Source: Candidatus Latescibacterota bacterium
GTDB taxonomy: Bacteria; Latescibacterota; UBA2968; UBA8231
NCBI GenBank assembly: GCA_022820485.1
Contig: JAJEFJ010000021.1
Span: forward strand, 89,894 to 153,893
DNA length: 64,000 nt
Reading direction: 5' to 3'
Shown: positions 25,830 to 33,622 of the stretch, piece by piece
How positions within the stretch are numbered: the first letter of the stretch is position 1
How the letters are laid out: every line of letters begins with the position of its first letter
Program-made: the position numbers and the translations under genes
The notes under the pieces: model-generated
What the model was told of the DNA's origin: nothing
Databases searched by the model: none
Seen by the model: only the letters and a program-made list of their open reading frames with translations

Positions 25830-26105
25830 ATGATCGCAAGTTTCAAGCATAAGGGGCTTGTTGAACTTTTTGAACGGGGTCGTAGCCGCCTAGTGCGTTG
25901 GGATTTGCAAAGGCGTTGCTTACGTCGTTTGGAAGTTCTCGATCAAGCGAAATCATTGACAGACTTGAATATACCGGGATTCAACTTTCACGGTCTGCAA
26001 GGGGTACCCAAACGTTATAGTATTCACGTCAATGGTCCGTGGTGTATCACGTTCGAATGGCAAGATGGTGATGCACTCAGGGTCAATCTTGAGCAATATC
26101 ATTGA
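25830..26105 (+). CDS. higB: HigB/RelE-type toxin
   Basis: 91 residues, the normal length of HigB mRNA interferases that cut mRNA at the ribosome. Family blocks are visible: IASFKHKGLVELFERG at the N-terminus, LQRRCLRRLEVLDQAKSL, GFNFHGLQGVPKRYSIHVNG, and the C-terminal WCITFEWQDGDALRVNLEQYH with the conserved basic and aromatic residues. Toxin-first order and an eight-base gap to the antitoxin match HigBA. Unlike the other toxin-antitoxin loci here, both partners are complete. Confidence 0.85.
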   Translation: MIASFKHKGLVELFERGRSRLVRWDLQRRCLRRLEVLDQAKSLTDLNIPGFNFHGLQGVPKRYSIHVNGPWCITFEWQDGDALRVNLEQYH

Positions 26106-26112
26106 GGTGACA

Positions 26113-26442
26113 ATGGCCGAATATTCCGTCAACCGTCCGTTGCAGCGTGCGCCTGTTCATCCAGGTGAAATTCTGCGTGAAGATGTATTGCCGTCGCTTG
26201 AGTTATCGGTTAGTGAAGCCGCTCGACGACTCGGTGTTTCGCGTCAACAATTGCATCGCGTTCTGGCTTGTACGCATCCGATTACAACAGAAATGGCACT
26301 TAGAATAGGAAAACTCGTCGGCAACGGTCCTGGGCTCTGGTTGCGCCTGCAACAAGCCTGTGATTTGTGGCGTGTAGAGCAGTGTTTGGAAGACGAACTT
26401 GCTAAAATAAAACCTGCAAACTTGACGCACTCCCCAACCTAA
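26113..26442 (+). CDS. higA: HigA-type antitoxin, Xre/HTH family
   Basis: 109 residues from ATG 26113, with GAGG at 26104-26107 as ribosome site. The helix-turn-helix VSEAARRLGVSRQQLHRVLA is preceded by the HigA signature VHPGEILREDVLP and followed by MALRIGKLVGNGPGLWLRLQQACDLW. It neutralises HigB and represses the pair, probably through the palindrome at 25801. The extension YSVNRPLQRAP before the HTH is ordinary for this family. Confidence 0.85.
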   Translation: MAEYSVNRPLQRAPVHPGEILREDVLPSLELSVSEAARRLGVSRQQLHRVLACTHPITTEMALRIGKLVGNGPGLWLRLQQACDLWRVEQCLEDELAKIKPANLTHSPT

Positions 26443-26460
26443 AGCATTACTGGCGTTGTG

Positions 26461-26500
26461 CCGAACTGATCGCAGCCACTGGCGGCGGTCTCCTCGTCGC
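26461..26500 (+). pseudogene. Inner remnant of a GT4 gene copy
   Basis: Forty bases match 24152-24191 of the intact glycosyltransferase with two differences, encoding PELIAATGGGLLVA. It lies just after higA and before the LysR gene and is embedded in non-matching DNA. Together with the 3' remnant at 25668 it shows that HigBA sits inside or between broken glycosyltransferase sequence. Confidence 0.65.
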
Positions 26501-26567
26501 CGACCCGCTCTGTGTCACGGGAATTCATCAGGCAGCGCGATGCTCTTCGGCGATAGGGCTTTGCGCG

Positions 26568-27461
26568 TCAAATCTTCCCGGCGGCGACAAACTCCCTCAA
26601 GAGCGCCAAGAAAGCCTCCGTCGCCGGCGAACGCCGTGGTCCCCGGTGCTCGATTAGGCCAATCTGGCGTTTGGCCAATCCATTGACCTGTATAGCGCAC
26701 ACTTTCCCGGCGGCGACTTCTGCTTCTACCGCCACCTCCGGCACCAGCGCAATACCCAATCCGATCTCCACGTAGCGCTTGATAATCTCGATCCCGCCGA
26801 GCGTCATCTCGACCTGCAACGCCAAGCCCTCGCGCTGGAAAACCTCGTCGAGCAACTGCCGACTAGTGCTCCCCCGTTCCAAGACCAGAAACGGATATTC
26901 GGCAAGCTGTTTGAGCCCTATCCTGCGCCTTTTACCCAGCACGTGGTCCGGGGGACAAATAAGCACATCCCGCCGCTCAAAGAGCGATTCGCAGACCAAG
27001 TCGCGGTGCTTGACCGGCAATGTCGCCAACCCGAACTCCACTTCGTCGTTGAGCACTAGGTTGCTCACCTCCGGCGACATTCGATTGCGGATGTCCAACT
27101 CGACCGCCGGATAGCGAGCGCGGAACTCGGCGAGCACGCCGGGTAAAACATAGGTGCAGTTGGTATCGCTAGTCCCGATCGCCAGCCGCCCGCGCAAGAC
27201 CTGTTTGAGCGCCGCAATATCGTCGCGCGCCTTCTCCAGCCGCGAGAGAACCGCTTTCGCATGAGCAAAGAGAATCTCGCCGGCCGGCGTCAGCCGGAGC
27301 TGCCGCCGATTGCGCTCAAGTAGAATCTCGTCCAGTTCGTTCTCCAATGCCTTGATCTGGAGGCTGATGGCCGGCTGAGTCAGAAAGAGTTTGTCGGCCG
27401 CCCGCGTAAAGCTCTGCTCGCGGACGATTTCGTAGAAACTGCGCAATTGGTAGAGGTCCAT
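26568..27461 (-). CDS. LysR-family transcriptional regulator, CysB-like
   Basis: 297 residues. The N-terminal winged HTH (MDLYQLRSFYEIVREQSFTR, AADKLFLTQPAISLQIKALE) is followed by a linker helix and a type-2 periplasmic-binding-like effector domain (GRLAIGTSDTNCTYVLPGVL, FGLATLPVKHRDLVCESLF, GLGIALVPEVAV). It is divergent from the short adenylosuccinate-synthetase-like gene, the usual sign that a LysR protein controls its neighbour. A T-N11-A type box is in the shared intergenic region. The effector domain recalls CysB/CbbR-type members; the effector is unknown. Confidence 0.88.
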   Translation of the reverse strand: MDLYQLRSFYEIVREQSFTRAADKLFLTQPAISLQIKALENELDEILLERNRRQLRLTPAGEILFAHAKAVLSRLEKARDDIAALKQVLRGRLAIGTSDTNCTYVLPGVLAEFRARYPAVELDIRNRMSPEVSNLVLNDEVEFGLATLPVKHRDLVCESLFERRDVLICPPDHVLGKRRRIGLKQLAEYPFLVLERGSTSRQLLDEVFQREGLALQVEMTLGGIEIIKRYVEIGLGIALVPEVAVEAEVAAGKVCAIQVNGLAKRQIGLIEHRGPRRSPATEAFLALLREFVAAGKI

Positions 27462-27484
27462 TCGAAGTCCTTTATTTATATCAA

Positions 27485-27499
27485 TTATCCTAAGAATAA
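27485..27499. promoter_or_regulatory. LysR-box-like palindrome in divergent promoter
   Basis: TTATCCTAAGAATAA has the T-N11-A layout with TTAT/ATAA arms. It is centred about 42 bp before the start point expected from the TACAAT at 27522-27527 that would serve the purA-like gene, the position of many LysR activation sites. Confidence 0.45.
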
Positions 27500-27580
27500 G
27501 ATATATAAATTTTTATTATGCTACAATTTCGCTTATCGTTAGAGTCGTCAACCAATTCACTCTTTAAATGGAGGTACGCC

Positions 27581-28600
27581 ATGAGCGCCATCATCGTCGT
27601 TGACGCCTTCTGGGGCGATTCGGGTAAAGGCAAGGTCGCCGCCTTCCTCGCGCAAAAACACCAAGCCGCCTACAGCGTCCGAGCTGGAATAGGCACCAAC
27701 GCCGGGCACAGTATTCTCTTTGCCGACGGCAGCGAAATCCGCACTCGGCAGTTACCCTGCGGCTTTCTCCATCCCGATACGCAACTGCGCGTCGGCAGCG
27801 GCGTCGCCGTCGATCCCGAGCAGTTCTTCGCCGAACTAGACCAACTAGACCCGAGCTATAGGCTGCGCGAGCGGACCCGCGTCGATTACCGCTGCCCGCT
27901 GATCCTGCCCGAGTACCGCCAACGCGAAGCGACTGACGTCTTTCTACAGGAACACGGCACCACCGCCAGCGGCAGCGGCGTCGCCCGCGCCGAATTCGCC
28001 CTGCGCAAAGCCCGTCAAGCCCGCGACGAGCACGTCCTCGCGGATTACACCGCCGATGTCGCCCGCGAGCTCAACGAGAGTTGCCTGCGCGGCGAAACCA
28101 TCGTCGTCGAGGGCAGCCAAGGCACCCACCTGTCGCTAGCCCTGAGCGACGACTATCCCGACTGCACCTCGGACAACTGCACCACCGCCGCCTTTGCCGA
28201 TGACGTCGGACTCAACTGGCGTCATATCGCAGAAGTCTGCTTGGTCGTCAAAGCACTGCCCAGCCGCGTCGGCACCGGTCCCCTACCACTGCAATTGACA
28301 CCAGCGGAGGAAGACCGCCGGGACATCGCCGAATACGGGGTAGCAACCGGGCGACGGCGGCGCAAAGCCTCGGGGATCTCCTGGCCACATTTGGAAACAG
28401 CCGTCCTACTCAACGGTCCTACCCAATTGGCCCTGACCTTCTGCGACCACCTCGACCCCGAGGTCGCCAACGCGCGCCACCCCAGCGCATTGACCGCACC
28501 CGTCCGATGCCTCATCGACGAACTGGAGACGCGATTCAACATTCCCGTAACGCTCTGCGATTGTGGCGTACATTTCGAGAACCTCATCGAGATCGCGTGA
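27581..28600 (+). CDS. Short archaeal-type adenylosuccinate-synthetase-like enzyme (PurA/PurZ fold)
   Basis: 339 residues from ATG 27581, chosen for GGAGG at 27570-27574. PurA motifs are present: WGDSGKGK (11-18, with Asp13 kept and the next Glu replaced by Ser), GTNAGHS (His43), GTTASGSGVA, VVEGSQGTHLSL, RVGTGPLP and YGVATGRRRRKASG. Ordinary bacterial PurA is about 430 residues; this length and the block order match the short archaeal enzymes, from whose lineage phage PurZ also comes. The basal reaction would be GTP-driven ligation of Asp to IMP or a related purine. The substituted P-loop and tail (CDCGVHFENL) leave the substrate open. LysR control and a transporter next door hint at a specialised pathway. 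Confidence 0.8.
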   Translation: MSAIIVVDAFWGDSGKGKVAAFLAQKHQAAYSVRAGIGTNAGHSILFADGSEIRTRQLPCGFLHPDTQLRVGSGVAVDPEQFFAELDQLDPSYRLRERTRVDYRCPLILPEYRQREATDVFLQEHGTTASGSGVARAEFALRKARQARDEHVLADYTADVARELNESCLRGETIVVEGSQGTHLSLALSDDYPDCTSDNCTTAAFADDVGLNWRHIAEVCLVVKALPSRVGTGPLPLQLTPAEEDRRDIAEYGVATGRRRRKASGISWPHLETAVLLNGPTQLALTFCDHLDPEVANARHPSALTAPVRCLIDELETRFNIPVTLCDCGVHFENLIEIA

Positions 28601-28665
28601 CCACTCGACAACAGCGAGTCTCCTAGCCACATTATGGGCGAACGCGCAAGCGAAAGGATTATCCC

Positions 28666-29136
28666 ATGACTTGGCTCGTCTTCGCCCTTCTCACCGTCTC
28701 TTGTTGGGGCCTCTACGGCGTCCTGCTGCACACCGGCCAGATCGCCATGAGCGACCCGGTAAACGGCCGCTACAAAGCCTTCCTCTTCGTCGGCTTGGCC
28801 TATCTGCTTACCGCGGTCTTCGGCTCGCTGATCGTCCTAGCCTACAATGGCGCGACCTGGATCTACCCGGCCAAGGGCGTCTTCTGGTCCACCGCCGCCG
28901 GCATCGCCGGGGCCATCGGCGCGTTGGGCGTCCTGCTCGCCTTCGGTGCTAAGGGGACGCCGGCCGTGGTCATGTCCATCGTCTTTGCCGGTGCCCCCAT
29001 CGTCAACGCAGTCGTCGCCGTGCTCGTGCATCCGCCCGCGGGCGGCTGGGCGGCCGTGCGCTGGCCCTTTGTCCTCGGCATCGTCTTGGCCGCTATGGGC
29101 GGCTACCTAGTCACATTCTTCCGCCCCGGCAACTGA
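28666..29136 (+). CDS. EamA/DMT-like small membrane protein
   Basis: 156 residues with about five membrane helices (TWLVFALLTVSCWGLYGVLL, AFLFVGLAYLLTAVFGSLIV, AAGIAGAIGALGVLLAFGAK, VVMSIVFAGAPIVNAVVAVL, FVLGIVLAAMGGYLVTFF). The helix pattern with small residues resembles half of a drug/metabolite transporter (EamA repeat), so it may work as a dimer. The ribosome site AAAGG lies about eight bases before ATG 28666. It follows the purA-like gene by 65 bp and precedes the thioesterase by one base, so it may export or import a product of this neighbourhood. Confidence 0.65.
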   Translation: MTWLVFALLTVSCWGLYGVLLHTGQIAMSDPVNGRYKAFLFVGLAYLLTAVFGSLIVLAYNGATWIYPAKGVFWSTAAGIAGAIGALGVLLAFGAKGTPAVVMSIVFAGAPIVNAVVAVLVHPPAGGWAAVRWPFVLGIVLAAMGGYLVTFFRPGN

Positions 29137-29137
29137 C

Positions 29138-29578
29138 GTGTCCGTCGAATTCCACACCCGCCGCCGCGTCGAGTGGGCCGATACCGATCAGGCTGGCATC
29201 GTCCACTTTGCGCGCTTTTTTGTCTTCATGGAAGCCGCCGAGCACGCCTTCTGGCGCAGCCTCGGCCTGAGTGTCCACAGCGAATGCGACGGCGATATCA
29301 TTAGCTGGCCCCGCCTCACCGCCGAATGCGAGTACTTCCGCCCCGTCTCTTTTGAAGACGTCCTCGACATCCTCGTGCACCTCGAAAAACAGGGCGAGAA
29401 GTCTCTCAGCTTTCGCTTCGACTTCCACTGCGACGGCGAACACATAGCCCAAGGCCGCCTCAAGATCGCCTGCTGCGTCTGCAACCCGGGCGAGGCCATC
29501 CGCGCCATCCCCATCCCGGACTTTATCACCCGCAAACTGGCGGCGCACGACTCGACTGAGCCCGCCGAAGTCCCATGA
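29138..29578 (+). CDS. YbgC/4HBT-type acyl-CoA thioesterase
   Basis: 146 residues from GTG 29138, one base after the previous stop. The hotdog-fold signature VEWADTDQAGIVHFARFFVFMEAAEHAFW contains the conserved Asp (in TDQAG) that acts in 4-hydroxybenzoyl-CoA thioesterase-like enzymes; I give it here split for length: VEWADTDQAG then IVHFARFFVFMEAAE. It hydrolyses an acyl-CoA thioester, often aromatic or short chain. Its stop overlaps the ABC ATPase start, so it is in one operon with the transporter. Confidence 0.82.
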   Translation: MSVEFHTRRRVEWADTDQAGIVHFARFFVFMEAAEHAFWRSLGLSVHSECDGDIISWPRLTAECEYFRPVSFEDVLDILVHLEKQGEKSLSFRFDFHCDGEHIAQGRLKIACCVCNPGEAIRAIPIPDFITRKLAAHDSTEPAEVP

Positions 29579-30300
29579 ACGCAACCCCAGCCCTCGCCGC
29601 AACCGACGTCTGCAAGCACTTCGCCCTCGGCGACCAGACCGTCGAAGTGCTGCGCGGCGTCTCACTGTGCGCCGAGAAGGGCCAGTCCCTAGCGCTTATC
29701 GGTCCATCCGGCTCGGGCAAGAGCACCTTGCTACACCTGCTCGGCACCCTCGAACCCCCAACCTCCGGCCAAATCGCCATCAGCGGCCAAGACCCACTTA
29801 CTCTTCCCGAACCCCAACTCGCCCGCTTCCGCAACCAGCACATCGGCTTCGTCTTCCAAAACCACCACCTGCTGCCCCAGTACTCGGCCCTCGAAAACGC
29901 CCTAATACCCACCCTCGCCTTTCCTTCGGCTAAGCTCAGGCGTTCGGCGAGCTCAGCCGAGCCGTCGAAGCCCCAAGCCGACCGACGCGAGCGCGCCCGC
30001 GACCTCTTAACCGCCGTCGGTCTAGCAGAACGCCTGCACCACCGCCCCGCTGAACTGTCCGGCGGCGAGTGCCAGCGCGTGGCCGTGGCGCGCGCCTTGA
30101 TCAATCAACCCGGTCTCTTGCTCTGCGACGAGCCTACCGGCAGCCTCGACCGCCAGACAGCCGACACCGTTGCCGACCTACTCTTCGCACTCCACCGCGC
30201 CGAACAAGCCGCCCTCGTCATCGCAACCCACGACCTCGAGCTAGCGGCGCGCTGCGACCGCCGCCTTCATCTGCGCGAGGGGACGTGCGTCGAAGCCTGA
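29575..30300 (+). CDS. ABC transporter ATPase, LolD/MacB type
   Basis: 241 residues. Walker A GPSGSGKST, Q-loop VFQNHHLLPQ, signature LSGGECQRV, Walker B LLLCDEPTGSLD and H-loop IATHDLEL make a complete ATPase of the lipoprotein-release/MacB class. The ATG overlaps the thioesterase stop. Between residues about 116 and 136 there is an extra stretch, FPSAKLRRSASSAEPSKPQ, absent from typical LolD proteins. It is encoded by palindromic repeat-like DNA (29923-29970), so a repeat has been inserted in frame. The permease partner follows with a 16 bp overlap. Confidence 0.85.
   Translation: MNATPALAATDVCKHFALGDQTVEVLRGVSLCAEKGQSLALIGPSGSGKSTLLHLLGTLEPPTSGQIAISGQDPLTLPEPQLARFRNQHIGFVFQNHHLLPQYSALENALIPTLAFPSAKLRRSASSAEPSKPQADRRERARDLLTAVGLAERLHHRPAELSGGECQRVAVARALINQPGLLLCDEPTGSLDRQTADTVADLLFALHRAEQAALVIATHDLELAARCDRRLHLREGTCVEA
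29923..29970. repeat. REP-like palindromic element inside the ABC ATPase gene
   Basis: The DNA here contains CTTCGGCTAAGCTC and GAGCTCAGCCGA arms plus GTCGAAG, matching the style of short 'gagctcagccgaa' repeats found dispersed in many environmental genomes. It encodes the extra 19-residue stretch and keeps the frame. Related TTGTCGAACTGC-type sequence lies inside the permease gene at 31693. Confidence 0.5.
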
Positions 30301-33300
30301 TCTACTACTGGCGGGTTCACCTAGGGCTACTGCTGGGGACCGCTGTCGCCACAACCGCCCTGACTGGCGCACTCCTAGTCGGCGACTCCATGCGCGGCAG
30401 CCTGCGCGATTTGGCTTTAGAGCGCCTAGGTCAGATCGATTACGCACTGCTCGCCGCGCACTTCTTCCGCAGCGACTTGACCACCGAACTACCTATAGGC
30501 CATGCACCTGTCATCCTCCTCAACGGCAGCGCCCGCCACACCAAAACCCAAGCGCTCGCCGCTGGCGTGCAGATCCAAGGCATCGACGTCCGCTTCACCG
30601 CGCTCTTTCCCGAGGGCGGCCCCACCTTGCGCGACGCGCTCAAACCAACACCCGGCCAGCCGTTTCCCGCACTCGTCGTCAGTGCCTCACTGCAACGCGC
30701 CCTCGGCCTTGAACTAGGCGACGCGGTCCTGCTCTCGCTGGAGCGCCCCAGCCCAACCTACCGCGAATCCCTCTTTGGCCGCCGCGCCACCGACGATCTC
30801 GTCACCACTCTGCGCGTGGTGCTCACCGGCGTCTTGCCCGACAGCGGGGCGGGGCGCTTCGGCCTGCGACCGCACCAGCATCTGCCGCTCAACGCATACC
30901 TCGACCTCCAAGTCCTCCAGCGCACTCTCGACCAACAAGACCGCGTCAACGCCCTACTCATCGCCGCGCCCAACAGTCAACACCAAGACCTGCAACGCGC
31001 TCTCGCCCAGCATGTTACTCTCGCCGACCTCAAGCTGGACCTCACGCCACACTCCAACCACATCGAACTCACCAGCACCCGCTTTATCCTCGACGATTCA
31101 ATTCGCACCGCCGCCGTGGCCAGCGCCGCCGCCCTACACCTCAAAACCGCAACCTTCTCGACCTATCTGGCCAACGCTATTGAGGGCAATGGTCGCCAAG
31201 TCCCCTACTCCACCATTACCGCTCTCGACGACCCCACCGGCCTCTACCTTGCAGACGGACGGCCCGCGCCGCCCCTCGCTGACGACGCCCTCTACCTCGA
31301 CGCTTGGACGGCCCAGGAATTAGCCGCAGCTCCCGGCGACTCGATCTCCCTAACTTATTACGTCGTCGGCCCGCGCCATGAACTTCGGACCGAGCAAGCC
31401 CACTTCCGCCTCCAAGGGATTGTGCAGATGCGCGGCTTGGCCATTGACCCGACCCTGACGCCTGCCTATCCGGGATTGCAGGAAGAAGGCGATATGGCCG
31501 CCTGGGATGCGCCCTTCCCCATCGACATGGGGCAAATCCGCCCGCAGGACGAAGCCTACTGGGACCAGTACGGGGCCGCGCCCAAAGCCTTCGTCGCCGC
31601 CCATACAGGCCAGCGCCTCTGGCACAGCCGCCACGGCGCACTAACAGCCATCCGCTTCTATCCACCCTCGTCCACTCGCTACCAGCCAACGAGCAGTGAG
31701 CTTGTCGAACTGCGGACCGCCATTCGCCAACATCTGTTGGATCGCCTGTCTCCGACGGCGACCGGCTTCTCCCTGCGTCCCGTCCGCCAAGAAGCCCTGC
31801 GGGCCGCAACCGGGGCCACGGACTTCAGCGGCCTTTTTATCGGCTTCAGCCTCTTCCTCATAGCCGCGGCCGCATTACTGGTAGTATTGCTGTGCAAGTT
31901 CGGCCTCGAACAACGCGCCCGCGAAGCAGGGCTGCTGCTCGCCACCGGCTACCCGCTCGCCGCCGTAGGCCGACGCTTCTTAGGCGAGGGCATCGCCTTG
32001 GCCGCGCTGGGCGCACTACTCGGCTTAGTCGGCGCTCCCCTCTACGCCTATCTAATGCTGGTCGGCTTGCACACTTTGTGGTTGGAGGCTATCGGCACGC
32101 CCTTTCTCTCCCTCCACGTTAGCTGGTTAAGCTTAGGAGTGGGCTATCTATCCACCCTGCTACTAGTCTCGCTGGCGCTGTGGCGCACCGTGCAGCGCTT
32201 CCACCGGCTGTCCGTCCACGCCCTGCTCGCCGGTGCCCTCGACACAGCACCGCGTCTCCCGCGCCGTCGCAGCGCCGTCCTCGCCGCGCTCGGTTTGGTC
32301 ATAGCCCTCACCTTGAGCGTTCTCGCCGGTATGGCCGACGCAACCACGGCCGCCGCGCTTTTCTTAGGCAGCGGCACCGCGGCCCTGTTGGCGCTATTGG
32401 CCCTGTTCGCAGTATGGTTGCGCGCTCCAACAGCGGGTCGCCTCAACTCCAACCTCGGCCTAGGTCTCCTCAACAGCACCCGCAAACCAAGCCGCAGCAC
32501 CCTCTGCACATCCCTCGTCGCCTGCGCCACCTTCGTCATCGTCGCCGCTGGAGCGCACCGACAGGTCGAGTGGGCAGACGATCCGGGCACGGGCGGTTTC
32601 GCACTCGTCGCCGAGGCAGAAATTCCCCTGCACCAAGACCTCAACAGCGCGGACGGTCGCTTTGAATTGGGACTATCAACAGACTTGGGCACCGCGCACT
32701 TTTTTCCCTTCCGCGTCCTGCCCGGTGACGACGTGAGCTGTCTCAACCTCTACATACCCCAAACCCCGCGCGTCCTCGGCGCCCCGGACGAGTTCATCCA
32801 ACGCGGCGGCTTGGCCTTCCGACAGACGCTCCCCCTAACGCCAGACGAGCGCGCCAATCCCTGGCAATTGCTCCAGCGCGATTTGGGACCGGGCATCATC
32901 CCGGCCATCGGCGACTTTAATTCAGCGCAGTGGATTTTGCACAAACGTCTGGGCGACGACATCCCGATTGCGGAGGGTGTGGCCGTACGATTAGTCGGCC
33001 TGTTGGACGGTAGTCTGTTCCAGAGCGAGTTGCTCATTGCCGAGGATCGCTTCGCCGCGCACTTTCCCGAGCGCGAAGGCTACGGCTACTTCCTAGTCGA
33101 AACGGCACAACCAGCCGCCGTCGCCACCGCGCTTGAAAAGGGACTAGCAGCCTACGGCCTCGACGCCACCCTGAGTGCCGAGCGCCTCCGAGGCTTTCGC
33201 GCCGTCGAAAACACGTACCTAGCAACCTTTCAGACGCTGGGCTTGCTCGGGCTGCTCTTGGGTACTCTGGGTTTGGGAATTCTCATCCTGCGCAACGTCC

Positions 33301-33590
33301 TCGAGCGCAGTGGCGAGTTGGCGGCCTTGAGCGCCTGTGGCTTTCGCCGCGCCCGCCTAGGGGCAATGCTGCTCTACGAACACGGCTTTCTCTTGCTCGC
33401 GGGCGAGGGGATAGGCAGCGTCGCCGCCCTCATCGCCGTGGCCCCCCGCCTCTTCGATCCTACCCCCTTGCCTTGGGCCTCACTGAGCGTCTCGCTCGGC
33501 TTGGTCTTCGCCGCTGGCCTGTTGGCGTGTGCTGTCGCCAGTCACTCGGCCCTGCGCCGCCCCCTGCTAGCAGCCCTGAAGGCCGAATAG
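30285..33590 (+). CDS. Large FtsX/MacB-type ABC permease
   Basis: 1101 residues from GTG 30285 (GAGGGG at 30277-30282 as ribosome site). An N-terminal helix (LGLLLGTAVATTALTGALLV) and large periplasmic domain (VGDSMRGSLRDLAL, LQRALGLELGDAV) are followed by FtsX core helices near 510-680 (LFIGFSLFLIAAAALLVVLL, EGIALAALGALLGLVGAPLY). A second periplasmic domain and closing FtsX helices (TLGLLGLLLGTLGLGILILR, ASLSVSLGLVFAAGLLACAV) complete it. This duplicated layout is typical of permeases that move lipoproteins or peptides across or out of the inner membrane with a LolD-like ATPase. At twice the size of MacB it probably carries two FtsX units in one chain. Confidence 0.82.
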   Translation: MRRSLIYYWRVHLGLLLGTAVATTALTGALLVGDSMRGSLRDLALERLGQIDYALLAAHFFRSDLTTELPIGHAPVILLNGSARHTKTQALAAGVQIQGIDVRFTALFPEGGPTLRDALKPTPGQPFPALVVSASLQRALGLELGDAVLLSLERPSPTYRESLFGRRATDDLVTTLRVVLTGVLPDSGAGRFGLRPHQHLPLNAYLDLQVLQRTLDQQDRVNALLIAAPNSQHQDLQRALAQHVTLADLKLDLTPHSNHIELTSTRFILDDSIRTAAVASAAALHLKTATFSTYLANAIEGNGRQVPYSTITALDDPTGLYLADGRPAPPLADDALYLDAWTAQELAAAPGDSISLTYYVVGPRHELRTEQAHFRLQGIVQMRGLAIDPTLTPAYPGLQEEGDMAAWDAPFPIDMGQIRPQDEAYWDQYGAAPKAFVAAHTGQRLWHSRHGALTAIRFYPPSSTRYQPTSSELVELRTAIRQHLLDRLSPTATGFSLRPVRQEALRAATGATDFSGLFIGFSLFLIAAAALLVVLLCKFGLEQRAREAGLLLATGYPLAAVGRRFLGEGIALAALGALLGLVGAPLYAYLMLVGLHTLWLEAIGTPFLSLHVSWLSLGVGYLSTLLLVSLALWRTVQRFHRLSVHALLAGALDTAPRLPRRRSAVLAALGLVIALTLSVLAGMADATTAAALFLGSGTAALLALLALFAVWLRAPTAGRLNSNLGLGLLNSTRKPSRSTLCTSLVACATFVIVAAGAHRQVEWADDPGTGGFALVAEAEIPLHQDLNSADGRFELGLSTDLGTAHFFPFRVLPGDDVSCLNLYIPQTPRVLGAPDEFIQRGGLAFRQTLPLTPDERANPWQLLQRDLGPGIIPAIGDFNSAQWILHKRLGDDIPIAEGVAVRLVGLLDGSLFQSELLIAEDRFAAHFPEREGYGYFLVETAQPAAVATALEKGLAAYGLDATLSAERLRGFRAVENTYLATFQTLGLLGLLLGTLGLGILILRNVLERSGELAALSACGFRRARLGAMLLYEHGFLLLAGEGIGSVAALIAVAPRLFDPTPLPWASLSVSLGLVFAAGLLACAVASHSALRRPLLAALKAE
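31693..31713. repeat. REP-like segment inside the permease gene
   Basis: AGCAGTGAGCTTGTCGAACT within the coding sequence matches, in reverse, the common CAGTTCGACAAGCTCACTG type of dispersed repeat. It encodes SSELVEL in a variable part of the protein. It is short, so chance is not excluded. Confidence 0.35.
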
Positions 33591-33592
33591 AC

Positions 33593-33622
33593 GTAGGGGG
33601 CGGTTTGCAAACCGCCCCCTAC
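33593..33622. terminator. Perfect 30 bp palindrome between convergent genes
   Basis: The half-site GTAGGGGGCGGTTTG is followed directly by its exact reverse complement. It starts two bases after the permease stop and contains the stop codon of the convergent propeller gene (33619-33621). It could be a bidirectional terminator hairpin, but it also resembles a widespread 'gtagggg...cccctac' repeat family, so it may be a mobile palindrome that landed at the gene end. Confidence 0.55.

Noticed and set aside
26443..26567. Additional small gene between higA and the LysR gene
   Set aside because: Only the 40 bp glycosyltransferase remnant is recognisable; frames here lack starts and motifs.
27581..28600. 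Calling the PurA-like enzyme a phage PurZ for 2-aminoadenine DNA
   Set aside because: Asp13 is kept and no partner genes (DNA polymerase, HD phosphohydrolase, MazG-like) are present in the window. The neighbourhood is chromosomal. Only a lineage resemblance is claimed.
30069..30284. Upstream extension of the large permease frame
   Set aside because: It overlaps the ATPase in another frame and has shadow composition; GTG 30285 has a ribosome site and precedes the first membrane helix.
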